DNA of 64,000 bases. Source: Actinacidiphila glaucinigra. Lineage in GTDB: Bacteria; Actinomycetota; Actinomycetes; Streptomycetales; Streptomycetaceae. Below are positions 42,101 through 49,599 of the stretch, piece after piece. The position numbers and the translations under genes were made by a program. The number at the start of each line of letters is the position of its first letter. Within the stretch, counting starts at the first letter, position 1. The stretch is taken from NCBI RefSeq assembly GCF_900188405.1, contig NZ_FZOF01000010.1:1-64000 (forward strand). Direction: 5' to 3'. The notes below the pieces were generated by a model. The model had not been told where the DNA came from, made no database searches, and saw only the letters and a program-made list of their open reading frames with translations.

Positions 42101-43655
42101 CGGGGCCGATGAGGACGGCGTTGCGGTCGGAACTCGTGGCCCGCTTGCGCACCTGGATCTGCGCGACCAGTTCCGAGACGCGGGCCGCGGTCGATTCGGG
42201 GTCGTTGCCGATCAGGACGAGCGGGCCGCCGGACGCGGCGGGCCGCACGTGCGGGAGCCAGCGCACCCAGGCCCAGTCGGCGGCGCGGCTGGAATCGGTG
42301 AGCAGCACGATCCGCAGGTCGCGGGGAGTGTGCAGCACCGCCGCCTGCACGGCCATCCAGCGGGCGAGCGGCTGCACCTCGGCGGCGGGGCCGGCCACGC
42401 CCACCACGCCGTGGCCGCTGAGGTCCATGCCGATGGGGGCGTCGGGGATGTTCCAGCGGATGGTGCGGTGGTTCTCGTCGCGGGCGGGGTCCTCGAGTTC
42501 GCGCAGCGAGGGCTGGTCGGCGGTGCCCAGCCGCAGCACGAGGTGGTCGGGGTCGTGGCGGCGCCGCTCCCACAGCCGGCTGCCCGGCCCGGTGGCCATC
42601 AGTGCGACGGCGGCGGGGTCGGGGGCGGTGACCTGGCGTACCCGGCTCTCGCGGGCGACGGCCTCGCGGACGCCGTCCTCGACCACGACGCGGCGCCGGT
42701 TGTACTGCCGGTCCGCCTCCTCGTACTCCTTGCGTGCGGTGCGGCGGCCGGTGACCCAGTTGGAGACCATCATCATCGGGCCGAGAAGGATGAAGGCGAG
42801 GAAGTAGTACGACTTGAAGATGGCGACCATGAAGAAGCCCATGATCACCGGGGCGATCATCATGGCCGCGGGGAAGGGCCGCTTGGCGGGGGGCGAGGGC
42901 GGCGAGGGCAGCCGCACCCGCTCGCCGTCCAGGTGCGGGGCGATCCGCGGCGGGCGGTTGTAGTCGATGCCGAAGCCGTCCGCGGACTCGGTGACGGCGG
43001 CGTCCGCCTCGACCGGCGCGCTCATCCTCAGCAGGACGGAGCCCACGGTCAGGTCCTCGCCGGGCGGCCACGGCACGGGCTGTCCCTGGGCGGCGGTGCG
43101 CTCGGTGGTGACCTTGTGCGGACGGGTGCGGCGAAGCGCGGTGACCGCGTCGTCCGGCGGGGGCGCGGCGACCCGGCCGCGCACCTCGTCACCGGGCGCG
43201 GTGCCGGTGCGGTGCCAGTGCGCGGAGCCGTCCGCGCCGACCGTCACCCACAGACCGCCCGCGGGGACGCCGTCGCCCTCGAGGCGGATCGCGCAGAGCG
43301 GTCCGGAGCCGGCCTCGTGGCTGCCGAATCCGAGCCGCCAGGTGCGCCCGGCCTGCGGTCCGGAGACCACGTGGACCTCGGCGAGCACCGGTCCGGCGTC
43401 GGTCTCCGCGCCGACGCGGACCCGGTCGGGCTCCTTGCCGGGGGCGCCCAGGCCCAGGACGCCGCCTTCGCGCAGTCCTGCCGCAGCGACGGAGGCGTCG
43501 GGGTCGAGTCGGCGGCCGTCGAGGTAGAGGTCGCGGGTTCGCGCCCCGTCCACGGCCTCCGAGAGGTCCGCGACGGTGGTGCGTGCGGGCAGCCCTACGA
43601 GGTGGTCGCGGCGCGCGCCGTCCGCGCCGTCGACGGTGGTGATGGTGAGGTTCAC
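39159..43655 (-). CDS. eccC: Type VII secretion FtsK/SpoIIIE ATPase, EccC/EssC-like
   Basis: 1498 residues from GTG 43655. The N-terminus has a ubiquitin-like stretch (1-75) and an FHA-like one (~90-150, VSGPQAGRTWRLGFGSHEAG), as in EssC, then two membrane helices (~264-305). The first ATPase has a canonical Walker A GTTGSGKSELL (~680) and Walker B LLLVIDEFATL (~785). The second (GAPRSGRTQVL, ~1028) and third (GPTGSGRSNAL, ~1321) have Arg in place of the P-loop Lys. Three tandem ATPase domains in one chain are typical of EccC/EssC, the motor that recognises WXG100 signals at the inner membrane. Start lies 19 bases beyond the previous stop, so it is in an operon with the sigma factor. Confidence 0.93.
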   Translation of the reverse strand: MNLTITTVDGADGARRDHLVGLPARTTVADLSEAVDGARTRDLYLDGRRLDPDASVAAAGLREGGVLGLGAPGKEPDRVRVGAETDAGPVLAEVHVVSGPQAGRTWRLGFGSHEAGSGPLCAIRLEGDGVPAGGLWVTVGADGSAHWHRTGTAPGDEVRGRVAAPPPDDAVTALRRTRPHKVTTERTAAQGQPVPWPPGEDLTVGSVLLRMSAPVEADAAVTESADGFGIDYNRPPRIAPHLDGERVRLPSPPSPPAKRPFPAAMMIAPVIMGFFMVAIFKSYYFLAFILLGPMMMVSNWVTGRRTARKEYEEADRQYNRRRVVVEDGVREAVARESRVRQVTAPDPAAVALMATGPGSRLWERRRHDPDHLVLRLGTADQPSLRELEDPARDENHRTIRWNIPDAPIGMDLSGHGVVGVAGPAAEVQPLARWMAVQAAVLHTPRDLRIVLLTDSSRAADWAWVRWLPHVRPAASGGPLVLIGNDPESTAARVSELVAQIQVRKRATSSDRNAVLIGPDVLVIADGARRLRDVPGMVQVLTEGPAARVFSLCLDEQERLLPEESTGVVLAEAGRLTVKRPGTPEVPGVRADQVTPEWCEQVARAVAPVRDVSPEHDAGLPQRVKLLDLLSQEPPSAEKILAGWRSRPAATSFVLGSGFEGPFSLDLVQDGPHGLVAGTTGSGKSELLQTFVASLATANRPDELTFVLVDYKGGSAFKECANLPHTLGMVTDLDAHLVERALESLGAELMRREHVLAAADAKDLPEYQAKRAADPTLAPLPRLLLVIDEFATLVREVPDFVPGLISIAQRGRSLGIHLILATQRPAGVVTADIRANTNLRIALRVTDQSESQDVIDVNDAVDISATTPGRALVRRGPKSADPFQTAWVGAERPRPKSAEETEADSGARKPVVASELSWDALGRAAAPAASEVVLTQSAQAPAPTDLQVLVDEIRGAAGQLEDYTPQPSPWLPALERRVLLDDLDAMNPVREGRLLIPYALEDVPQLQQRHVAAADLSNFGHLYVIGAPRSGRTQVLRTLAGSAARHQSTADVHFYGIDAAGGGLAALTTLPHCGAVVPRHDTERLERLLRRLNQELVNRQELAQQHSATGIDELRKVLPKAERPAHILLLVDGWDALSAMLDEHEYSHMYQDMVRLVREGAGAGIHFIGTSERSLLSGRMAAHNDHRLLLRPGDRSDVQAVGMKPGKLPAEIPPGRGWHVLTGTETQIALLAPGGGTEQVEALRKIGAAALKRDARVPQARRPFTVASLPRSAEFADVYDKVPAGQRRPLWGLLGIGGDQGEPVGVDLAGASAVFGVIGPTGSGRSNALASLAVSLLAGGTSLVVLTPRESPLRGLSRHTTVRVITDTEPTEEAVRSALAALPGPRVVMVDDADLLAMSGADKLLKEITVSGRDQGLGLVYAATADGVQGGMSGWMSSARKARRGLLLGPKSTTEGDLIGVRLPHAVTRVAPHAGRGWTAGPGNEVMALQVPLTSLRTE

Positions 43656-43674
43656 GGTCTTCCCAGTTCGGGCG

Positions 43675-44832
43675 TCACGAGGACGAGGAGCGTGCGGTGG
43701 CGGCGGAGACGCCCGCCGGTCCGAATGCGGTCGGCTCGGCGAGGTCGCCGTCCTCGTCGCCGGGTTCTGCGGCGGCGGGGGCGGCGGGAGCCGGGGTGGG
43801 CTCGGGCCGGGGGGCGGTCGCGGAGACGGCCATGGCGGTGGACGGGAGCCCGGTCTCGACGAGGTCGTCGTCGGCGGACAGGGCGTGGAGCGTCTTCGGC
43901 GGGTTGGGGCCGGAGCCCCCGTCGTCCCCGGGGACGGGCGGCAGGGTGTGCACCAGCCGGGAGACGACGCGGGCCAGGGGCAGGGCGTCGACGGCGAGGG
44001 CGGGCGGGCCGCCGTGCAGGCGCAGGTGGCCGTCCCCGTCCGCCTCCAGGATCAGGGTGCTGTGGTGGGCGACGCCCAGGGTGAGCAGGCGCATGCCGGC
44101 CGGCCGGTTGCGTTCCGGTGCCTCGGCGCTCACGGCGTATCCTGCGCCGGGCCGCTCGAAGACGTCGGCGGGGCCGTCGTGCCGGGGGTGCACCCCGGCG
44201 CCGACCACGACGCGGCCCGCGGGGAGGCGGGCGTCGAGCTGGGCGGCGAGGGCCTGGAGGACCGCGCGGGCGGTGCGGCGTTCACCGGTGACGGACACCG
44301 CCGGGGGAACGGCCGTCAGGTCGAGCAGCACCGCGTCGGTACCGGACCTGCCGAGGCAGACGAGTACGGGGGCCTCGCCGTCGCGCCCGGTCTCCGGTGC
44401 GGCGCCGAGGTCGGCGCGGCTGATCCACCACAGCCGCGGTTCGGCAGCGTCCCGGGCCCACGGTTCGGGCAGCGCGGACTCGCCGTGGCCGTGCGCGGCG
44501 TAGACGCCGACGACGTCGGTGCCGAGGAGGGCCGCGTACGGCCGTACATCGGGGCGTGCGGCGGCGGCCCGGCGCAGCGCGGTCGCGGCGTCCGTCCAGC
44601 CGGCGGCGTCGCGGAGCAGGCGGCCGAGCACCCGCAGACCGCGGCGGTGCCGCAGTTCCGTACGGACGGGCGTGGCGAAGGCGCGGGCGGCCGTCTTCAG
44701 TTCGCGCACGACGCGGCGGCGCAGTGCGCCCCAGCCGCCCTTGCGACGGACGATCCAGTGCGCCAGGACGACGACGAGGATCAGCAGCCCGATGAGTCCG
44801 ATGAGCCGTGTCCAGCCTGTGGGAGCGTTCAC
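43675..44832 (-). CDS. One-helix membrane protein of the type VII locus
   Basis: 385 residues from GTG 44832, which overlaps the sigma factor stop by 4 bases; the frame is open farther upstream but is not coding-like there. One membrane helix at ~9-28, then a long cytoplasmic-type region. The phrase LGRSGTDAVLLDLTAVPPAVSVTG followed by RTARAVLQALAAQLDARLP resembles a module found in Streptomyces LysM/BTAD membrane regulators. The end is Pro/Ala/Glu-rich with a Ser run. Its position between an ECF sigma factor and eccC suggests a role in assembly or control of the secretion system, in the place where an EccE-like protein might stand, but I do not see an EccE signature. Confidence 0.7.
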   Translation of the reverse strand: MNAPTGWTRLIGLIGLLILVVVLAHWIVRRKGGWGALRRRVVRELKTAARAFATPVRTELRHRRGLRVLGRLLRDAAGWTDAATALRRAAAARPDVRPYAALLGTDVVGVYAAHGHGESALPEPWARDAAEPRLWWISRADLGAAPETGRDGEAPVLVCLGRSGTDAVLLDLTAVPPAVSVTGERRTARAVLQALAAQLDARLPAGRVVVGAGVHPRHDGPADVFERPGAGYAVSAEAPERNRPAGMRLLTLGVAHHSTLILEADGDGHLRLHGGPPALAVDALPLARVVSRLVHTLPPVPGDDGGSGPNPPKTLHALSADDDLVETGLPSTAMAVSATAPRPEPTPAPAAPAAAEPGDEDGDLAEPTAFGPAGVSAATARSSSS

Positions 44833-45485
44833 GCGGCCACTCCGTCCACGCCTCGGCGGGCGAGTTCGGCCCGCAGCGCCCGCACACCGTGGTGGGTGCG
44901 GGACTTGACGGTGCCCCGCGGCACGCCCAGTTCGGCGGCGGCGTCGGCTCCGGTCTGGTCCATCACGTGCACCCGGACGACCGCCTCGCGGTGCGCGGGG
45001 GGCAGGGCGCTCAGCGCGGCGAGCAACACGGAACGGTCCTCGACGAGGCCGGCGTGGTCGTCGGAGTGCTCGAGCGCGGTGCCCGCGAAGTCCGCGGCGG
45101 TGATGCCGACGGGTACGGCGCGGTCGCGGCGGCGGTGGTCGACCACGAGATTGCGGGCGACCCGGAAGAGCCACATGCGGACCGGCCGCTCGTGCACGTC
45201 CAGCCGTCCCGCGCGCTGCAGGGCGCGCAGCATCGTCTCCTGGAGCACGTCCTCAGCGGCATGCACGTCGCGGCCCATCAGGCCGGTGACGAACCTTCGC
45301 AGGCTGTCCCGCTCGGCGATGATCAGGCTGGCGACAGCGCTGTGTTCGTCGGCGTCGCCGATGTCGTGCCCGGCGAGGATGTCCGCCCCGCCCTCACGAC
45401 GGTCGGACTCGTTCACACACATGGCGTACAGATTAAGCTGCTGAACGACATGCTCCGACCAGAGTGTTGGCGCATATTCGATCAT
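44829..45485 (-). CDS. ECF-type RNA polymerase sigma factor
   Basis: 218 residues from ATG 45485; ATG 45422 (197 residues) is an equally reasonable start, and neither has a strong ribosome site. Region 2 is seen as DVHAAEDVLQETMLRALQRAG and RPVRMWLFRVARNLVVDHRRR, region 4 as LSALPPAHREAVVRVHVMDQ and AAAELGVPRGTVKSRTHHGV. No anti-sigma factor gene is adjacent; the coupled membrane protein downstream could fill this role but lacks a recognisable zinc-binding anti-sigma motif. Its upstream gap is the most AT-rich spot of the region. Confidence 0.9.
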   Translation of the reverse strand: MIEYAPTLWSEHVVQQLNLYAMCVNESDRREGGADILAGHDIGDADEHSAVASLIIAERDSLRRFVTGLMGRDVHAAEDVLQETMLRALQRAGRLDVHERPVRMWLFRVARNLVVDHRRRDRAVPVGITAADFAGTALEHSDDHAGLVEDRSVLLAALSALPPAHREAVVRVHVMDQTGADAAAELGVPRGTVKSRTHHGVRALRAELARRGVDGVAA

Positions 45486-45594
45486 TCACTGTCACACTTG
45501 GTGAAATTTTAAACTAATGTTCACCTTGCCGAAATCGAAGGGCGGACGCGCGCCCTACGCTTCCGCGCAGATTCCCGATCCGACAGGAGACCAC
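45486..45594. promoter_or_regulatory. AT-rich divergent promoter region, sigma factor / lectin
   Basis: The 109-bp gap contains an unusually AT-rich core (45504-45520). A TAAACT -10-like hexamer at 45510-45515 faces the lectin gene, and the reverse strand offers TTAAAAT facing the sigma gene. TTCAC and GGTGAA flank it as an imperfect dyad (45486-45490, 45500-45505). Confidence 0.4.
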
Positions 45595-46578
45595 GTGCCT
45601 CCCCATCCCGATCCACGGGACCCCGAGGTTCTCGACGGGGCGAAGCCCCGCTTCGCGGACACCTTCGCCCGACGCCCCTCGCTGCCGCACCGGCGGCTGC
45701 TGCCGGACCGGCGGGCGTGGAGTGTACTGGCGACCACCTCGGCCGTCATCGGCTGCGCGGTGCTGGTCGTGCCCTTGATGGCGCGAATAGACGTGCTGCC
45801 CGACGGGGGCGGCAAGGGCGACCCGGTCGCGGTGGCCGAGCCCAGCACGTTGCAGAGCGGCGTCCTGCCGGCGTCGCCCGGCGCGAGCGGCTCCAAGGAC
45901 TCTCCCGCCACGGGCAAGAACAACGCCCCGGTGACCGGGTCGCAGGGGCAGCTGAACAGCGGCGGCTCTTCGGGCGGTACCGGCGGTGGCCTGCCGCCCG
46001 TGGGCGGCACGCCCGGCGGCACCGGGGGCAGCGCAAGCGGTGGCGGCGGGACCAGCGGCAGCGGCGGTTCGGCCACGGGCGGCTCCGGCGGCGGTTCGGC
46101 CACCGGCGGCTCCGGCGGCTCGTCGGGGTCCGGATCGGGTTCGTCGGCCGGCAACCCCACGCCGACCAAGACTCAGCAGACCGCCACCGTGCCCGGTGTG
46201 CGGATCCGCAGCGTGCAGAGCGGCCGCTGCATCGCGGTCAGCGGCGCGAAGACCAGCACCGGCCGCGACGGCGCCCGGCTGCAGATCCAGGACTGCGACG
46301 GCGGCGCCTGGCAGAAGTGGGACTTCCGCTCCGACGGGACCATTCGCGCCTTCGGCATGTGCATGGACCTGGCCGGCGCCTCGTTCACGGACGGTGCGGT
46401 CATCCAGCTGGCCCGCTGCAACGGCGGCTGGGCCCAGCAGTTCAGGCTCAACACCTCGAACGACCTGACCAACAAGGACAAGTGCGTCGACGTGCTCGAC
46501 AAGGGCACGTCCAGCGGCACCCCGCTCCAGCTGTGGAAGTGCTACGGGACGCAGAACCAGAAGTGGGCCAAGGCCTGA
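45595..46578 (+). CDS. Membrane-anchored ricin-type (CBM13) lectin protein
   Basis: 327 residues from GTG 45595, chosen for the AGGAGA five bases upstream; an ATG at 45517 lacks one. A short basic cytoplasmic part (~42 residues) leads to one membrane helix (WSVLATTSAVIGCAVLVVPL) in type II orientation, then a ~110-residue Gly/Ser/Thr/Pro stalk, and a C-terminal beta-trefoil of ~125 residues with three subdomains marked by QKWDF, QQFRL and QKWAKA. It probably binds galactose- or other sugar-containing polymers outside the cell. Its divergence from the ECF sigma factor of the type VII locus suggests surface co-regulation. Confidence 0.85.
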   Translation: MPPHPDPRDPEVLDGAKPRFADTFARRPSLPHRRLLPDRRAWSVLATTSAVIGCAVLVVPLMARIDVLPDGGGKGDPVAVAEPSTLQSGVLPASPGASGSKDSPATGKNNAPVTGSQGQLNSGGSSGGTGGGLPPVGGTPGGTGGSASGGGGTSGSGGSATGGSGGGSATGGSGGSSGSGSGSSAGNPTPTKTQQTATVPGVRIRSVQSGRCIAVSGAKTSTGRDGARLQIQDCDGGAWQKWDFRSDGTIRAFGMCMDLAGASFTDGAVIQLARCNGGWAQQFRLNTSNDLTNKDKCVDVLDKGTSSGTPLQLWKCYGTQNQKWAKA

Positions 46579-46596
46579 CGGTCGCGGTCCCCGCCT

Positions 46597-46635
46597 GATG
46601 CCGTCCCCGCCCCTCCCCGGGGCGGGGACGGCATC
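46597..46635. terminator. Strong hairpin between lectin and SIS genes
   Basis: Perfect 17-bp arms (46597-46613 and 46619-46635, GATGCCGTCCCCGCCCC and complement) with a TCCCC loop, between two convergent genes, so it can stop transcription from both sides. Confidence 0.7.
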
Positions 46636-46667
46636 CGCGTTCCTGCGTACGGGCGACGGACCGGCCG

Positions 46668-47615
46668 TCAGCCCCGGCCGTCCGCGAGGACCACCGAGCG
46701 CGTGAGGTGCCGGGGCGCGTCCGGGTCCAGGCCGCGCGCCGCGCCGAGTGCGGCGGCCAGCCGCTGGACGACGACCAGGTCGGCGAGGGGGTCGCGTCCC
46801 AGGGCGACCAGGCGGCCGCCGGTGCGCGCGATCTCCCCCTCCAGCCCCGCCGGGAGCTCCCCGGGGTCGCCGAACCACCACGCCACCCGGCCGGGGCCGG
46901 TGACGCTGATCGGGCCGTGCCGGTACTCCATGACCGGGTACGCCTCCGTCCAGGCGCCGGACGCCTCCCGCATCTTGAGCGCCGCCTCCTGCGCGACACC
47001 GTAGGCCCAGCCGCGGCCGAGGAAGGTGAACTGCTCGGTCTCCAGCAGCCCTTCGGGCAGCGGCGCGGCGAGCGCGGCCTCCGCCTGGGCGGGCAGACCG
47101 GCGAGGTCCTCCCCGAGCAGCGCGCGCAGCAGGACGAGTTCGGTGGTGGCGAAGCGGGTCTGGACGACCGAGGCCTCGTCGGCGAAGTCCAGCACCACCG
47201 CCGCGTCGGCCAGTTCCATGACGGGGGTGGCCGGGTCGGCGGTGACGGCCACCGTGGAGGTGGTGCCGCGCAGCCGGGCCAGCACCTCCAGCACCTCGGT
47301 CGTCGTGCCGGACCGGGTGAGTGCCAGAACCCGGTCGTAGGACCGGCCGGCCGGCATCTCCGACGCGGCGAAGGCGTCCGTCTCGCCCTGGCCCGCCGTC
47401 TCGCGGAGCACCGCGTAGGCGTGCGCCATGAACCACGAGGTGCCGCAGCCCACGACCGCCACCCGCTCGCCGGGGCGCGGTATCGCGGCCCGCCAGGGTG
47501 CCTCCCCGTCGCCCGCGAGCGCGAGGGCGCGGCGCCAGCAGTCCGGCTGGGTGGCTGTCTCGATCTCGGTCCTGGTCCTGCTCCGGCTCTCGTTCCGGGT
47601 CTCACTCTGACTCAT
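46668..47615 (-). CDS. SIS-domain sugar isomerase/deaminase (AgaS-like)
   Basis: 315 residues from ATG 47615. Two SIS folds: the first with VVGCGTSWFMAHAYAVLRET and LTRSGTTTEVL, the second with FLGRGWAYGVAQEAALKMREA and EYRHGPISV, where the RHGP element closes the sugar-phosphate site. The layout fits AgaS-type or GlmS isomerase-domain-like proteins acting on amino sugar phosphates. The gene is next to a DeoR-type repressor and a class II aldolase, forming a compact amino-sugar/tagatose-type catabolic locus. The polar Glu/Thr/Arg-rich N-terminus (first ~20 residues) may be disordered. Confidence 0.85.
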   Translation of the reverse strand: MSQSETRNESRSRTRTEIETATQPDCWRRALALAGDGEAPWRAAIPRPGERVAVVGCGTSWFMAHAYAVLRETAGQGETDAFAASEMPAGRSYDRVLALTRSGTTTEVLEVLARLRGTTSTVAVTADPATPVMELADAAVVLDFADEASVVQTRFATTELVLLRALLGEDLAGLPAQAEAALAAPLPEGLLETEQFTFLGRGWAYGVAQEAALKMREASGAWTEAYPVMEYRHGPISVTGPGRVAWWFGDPGELPAGLEGEIARTGGRLVALGRDPLADLVVVQRLAAALGAARGLDPDAPRHLTRSVVLADGRG

Positions 47616-47696
47616 CGATGGACTCCGTCCCTGTCCGGCGGCCCTTGACACCGAGCACGCCCGGTCGAGCATGATGTGTGAAGTTGCTCGACTCTA

Positions 47697-47719
47697 GCAA
47701 TTTTCCTGCAGAAAATTGC
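47697..47719. promoter_or_regulatory. Near-perfect AT-rich dyad, probable DeoR operator
   Basis: Arms GCAATTTTC (47697-47705) and GAAAATTGC (47711-47719) flank CTGCA. A smaller dyad TTGCT...AGCAA (47684-47688, 47696-47700) overlaps it. AT-rich sequence stands out in this GC-rich chromosome. It lies ~82 bp upstream of the SIS gene and just beyond the end of the DeoR gene. Confidence 0.5.
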
Positions 47720-47779
47720 ATGCTGCTTCATGAACGGCGGGACGGCGAAGGGGAGGTGGCTGTGCGACGGCAGGCGCGG

Positions 47780-48568
47780 TCAGGCCCGGAGGACCTCGAC
47801 TCCGGCCGCCGAGAAGGGCTCGACGAGCGAGGCCGGGGCGTTCCCGTCCGTCACCAGGACGTCGACCTCCTCCACCGGGCAGATCCGCGCGAAGGCACGC
47901 TTCCCCAGCTTCGACGCGTCGGCGACCACCACGACCCGCTCCGCGCGCCGGGCGAGCGCCCGGTTGATGCTCGCCTCCCCCTCGTGCCGGGCCGCCGCAC
48001 CCTGGGTGACGTCGACGGCGTCCACGCCGAGGAAGACCAGGTCGAGCGTGAGCTGCGCGAGCAGTTCCGCGGCCAGCGGCCCGATCAGCTCGTACGAGGC
48101 CGGGCGGGCGACGCCGCCGGTCACCACCAGCTTGACGTGCCGCCGGACGGCCAGTTCACCCGCGATGTTCAGCGCGTTGGTGACGACCGTCAGCGCGGGC
48201 TCCGACCCGTCGCCGGCGAGGTCGGCACGCGCGGCGAGAGCCCGGGCCACCTCGGTGGTCGTGGTGCCGCCGTTGAGCCCCACCACCGTGCCCGGCTTCA
48301 CCAGGGCCGCGGCCGCCCGGGCGATGCGCTCCTTCTCCGGGGCGTTGCGGGCGGCCTTGTAGCGCAGGGGCAGGTCGTAGGCGATCGCATTGATCACCGC
48401 GCCGCCGTGGGTGCGGGTGACCATGTTCTGCCGGGCCAGTTCGTCCAGGTCGCGCCGGATCGTCGCGGCGGAGACCGCCAGTTCGGCGGCGGCCGGCTCG
48501 ACCTCGACGCTCCCGTCCCGGGTCAGCATCTCCAGCAGCGCGCTCCATCGGGCCTGTGCTCCCGCCAT
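47780..48568 (-). CDS. DeoR-family transcriptional regulator
   Basis: 262 residues. N-terminal DeoR winged helix (GSVEVEPAAAELAVSAATIRRDLDELARQN, written here as its key helix VSAATIRRDLDEL with the THGGA wing). The C-terminal effector domain includes VGLNGGTTTTEVARAL, VVTNALNIAGELA, VVTGGVARPASYELIGP and VVADASKLGKRAFA, which bind a sugar phosphate. It probably represses the SIS gene downstream and the divergent aldolase gene. Distinct AT-rich dyads lie in both flanking gaps. Confidence 0.9.
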   Translation of the reverse strand: MAGAQARWSALLEMLTRDGSVEVEPAAAELAVSAATIRRDLDELARQNMVTRTHGGAVINAIAYDLPLRYKAARNAPEKERIARAAAALVKPGTVVGLNGGTTTTEVARALAARADLAGDGSEPALTVVTNALNIAGELAVRRHVKLVVTGGVARPASYELIGPLAAELLAQLTLDLVFLGVDAVDVTQGAAARHEGEASINRALARRAERVVVVADASKLGKRAFARICPVEEVDVLVTDGNAPASLVEPFSAAGVEVLRA

Positions 48569-48702
48569 CTCCTCGTCCCCTGTCGTTCGGGTGTGCCGGC
48601 CCGGGTGCCGCGGCTCCTGCGCGGCCGCGCACGTTTATGCGGTGTTTCCGGGTTGAACCATCACGTTCACGCAACATCATTCCATCGAGAGGTCGCCGCG
48701 TC
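48569..48702. promoter_or_regulatory. Divergent promoter region, DeoR / aldolase
   Basis: 134 bp including the relatively AT-rich strings GTTTATGCGGTGTTTCC (from about 48631) and CAACATCATTCCATC just ahead of the aldolase gene. Probable promoter and DeoR site for the aldolase; boxes are not assignable with certainty. Confidence 0.35.
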
Positions 48703-49536
48703 ATGCCGCTGGTCCCCACCGCCGAACTCGTCCGCGCGGCGCACGCCGACGGGCGCGGGATCGGCGCCTTCAACGTCATCACCCTGGAGCACGCGGAGGC
48801 GGTCGTCGCCGGTGCGGAGGCCGCGGGGCTGCCCGCGGTCTGCCAGATCAGTGAGAACGCCGTCCGTTTCCACGGCGGTTCCCTCGCCCCGATCGCCCGC
48901 GCCACCGCCGCGGTCGCCGAGTCGGCCGCGGTCCCCGTGGGTCTCCACCTCGACCACGTCACCGACGAGGATCTGCTCCGCCGCGCGGCGGACTGCGGGT
49001 TCGGTTCCGTGATGTACGACGCGTCGGCCCTCCCCCACGCCCGCAACGTCGCCGCCACCCGCGCCGCCGCGGACTGGGCGCACGACCGCGGCCTCTGGCT
49101 GGAGGCGGAACTCGGCGAGATAGGCGGCAAGGACGGTGTGCACGCCCCGGGCGCCCGTACCGACCCCGCCGAGGCGGCCGCCTTTGTGGCGGCCACCGGG
49201 ATCGACGCCCTCGCGGTGGCGGTCGGGAGCTCGCACGCCATGACGACCCGCACGGCGCGGCTCGACCACGATCTGATCGGCCGCCTCCGCGGCGCGGCGA
49301 CCGTCCCGCTGGTCCTGCACGGCTCCACCGGCGTGCCCGACGACGAACTGCGCCGGGCCGTCGCCGGGGGCATGGTCAAGATCAACATCGGCACGGCGCT
49401 GAACATCGCCTTCACCGGCGCGGTCCGCGACTTCCTCGCGGCGGACTCCGTCACCGTCGACCCGCGCCGCTACCTGTCCTCCGCACGCACACGGATGGCC
49501 TCGGCCGTGGAGAGCGCCCTGCGCGTCCTCGGCTGA
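48703..49536 (+). CDS. Class II fructose/tagatose-bisphosphate aldolase (KbaY/GatY type)
   Basis: 277 residues from ATG 48703, the start matching the usual MPLVPTAEL N-terminus. Class II aldolase motifs: GAFNVITLEHAEAVVAGAE, GLHLDHVTDEDLL (catalytic Asp and zinc His), VMYDASALP, WLEAELGEIGGKDGV, AVAVGSSHAM and LVLHGSTGVPDDEL, KINIGTALN. Zinc-dependent cleavage of a ketose bisphosphate to dihydroxyacetone phosphate and glyceraldehyde-3-phosphate is expected. The SIS and DeoR neighbours point to tagatose or amino sugar catabolism rather than glycolysis. Confidence 0.9.
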   Translation: MPLVPTAELVRAAHADGRGIGAFNVITLEHAEAVVAGAEAAGLPAVCQISENAVRFHGGSLAPIARATAAVAESAAVPVGLHLDHVTDEDLLRRAADCGFGSVMYDASALPHARNVAATRAAADWAHDRGLWLEAELGEIGGKDGVHAPGARTDPAEAAAFVAATGIDALAVAVGSSHAMTTRTARLDHDLIGRLRGAATVPLVLHGSTGVPDDELRRAVAGGMVKINIGTALNIAFTGAVRDFLAADSVTVDPRRYLSSARTRMASAVESALRVLG

Positions 49537-49599
49537 CGGCGGACGGCGGACGGCCGATGACCGACGGCTGACGGTGGACGGCCGGCGCCGGCCGAACGG

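Noticed and set aside
43675..44832. EccE identity for the one-helix membrane protein
   Set aside because: Length and position would fit, but no EccE signature is visible and one phrase fits another Streptomyces module better.
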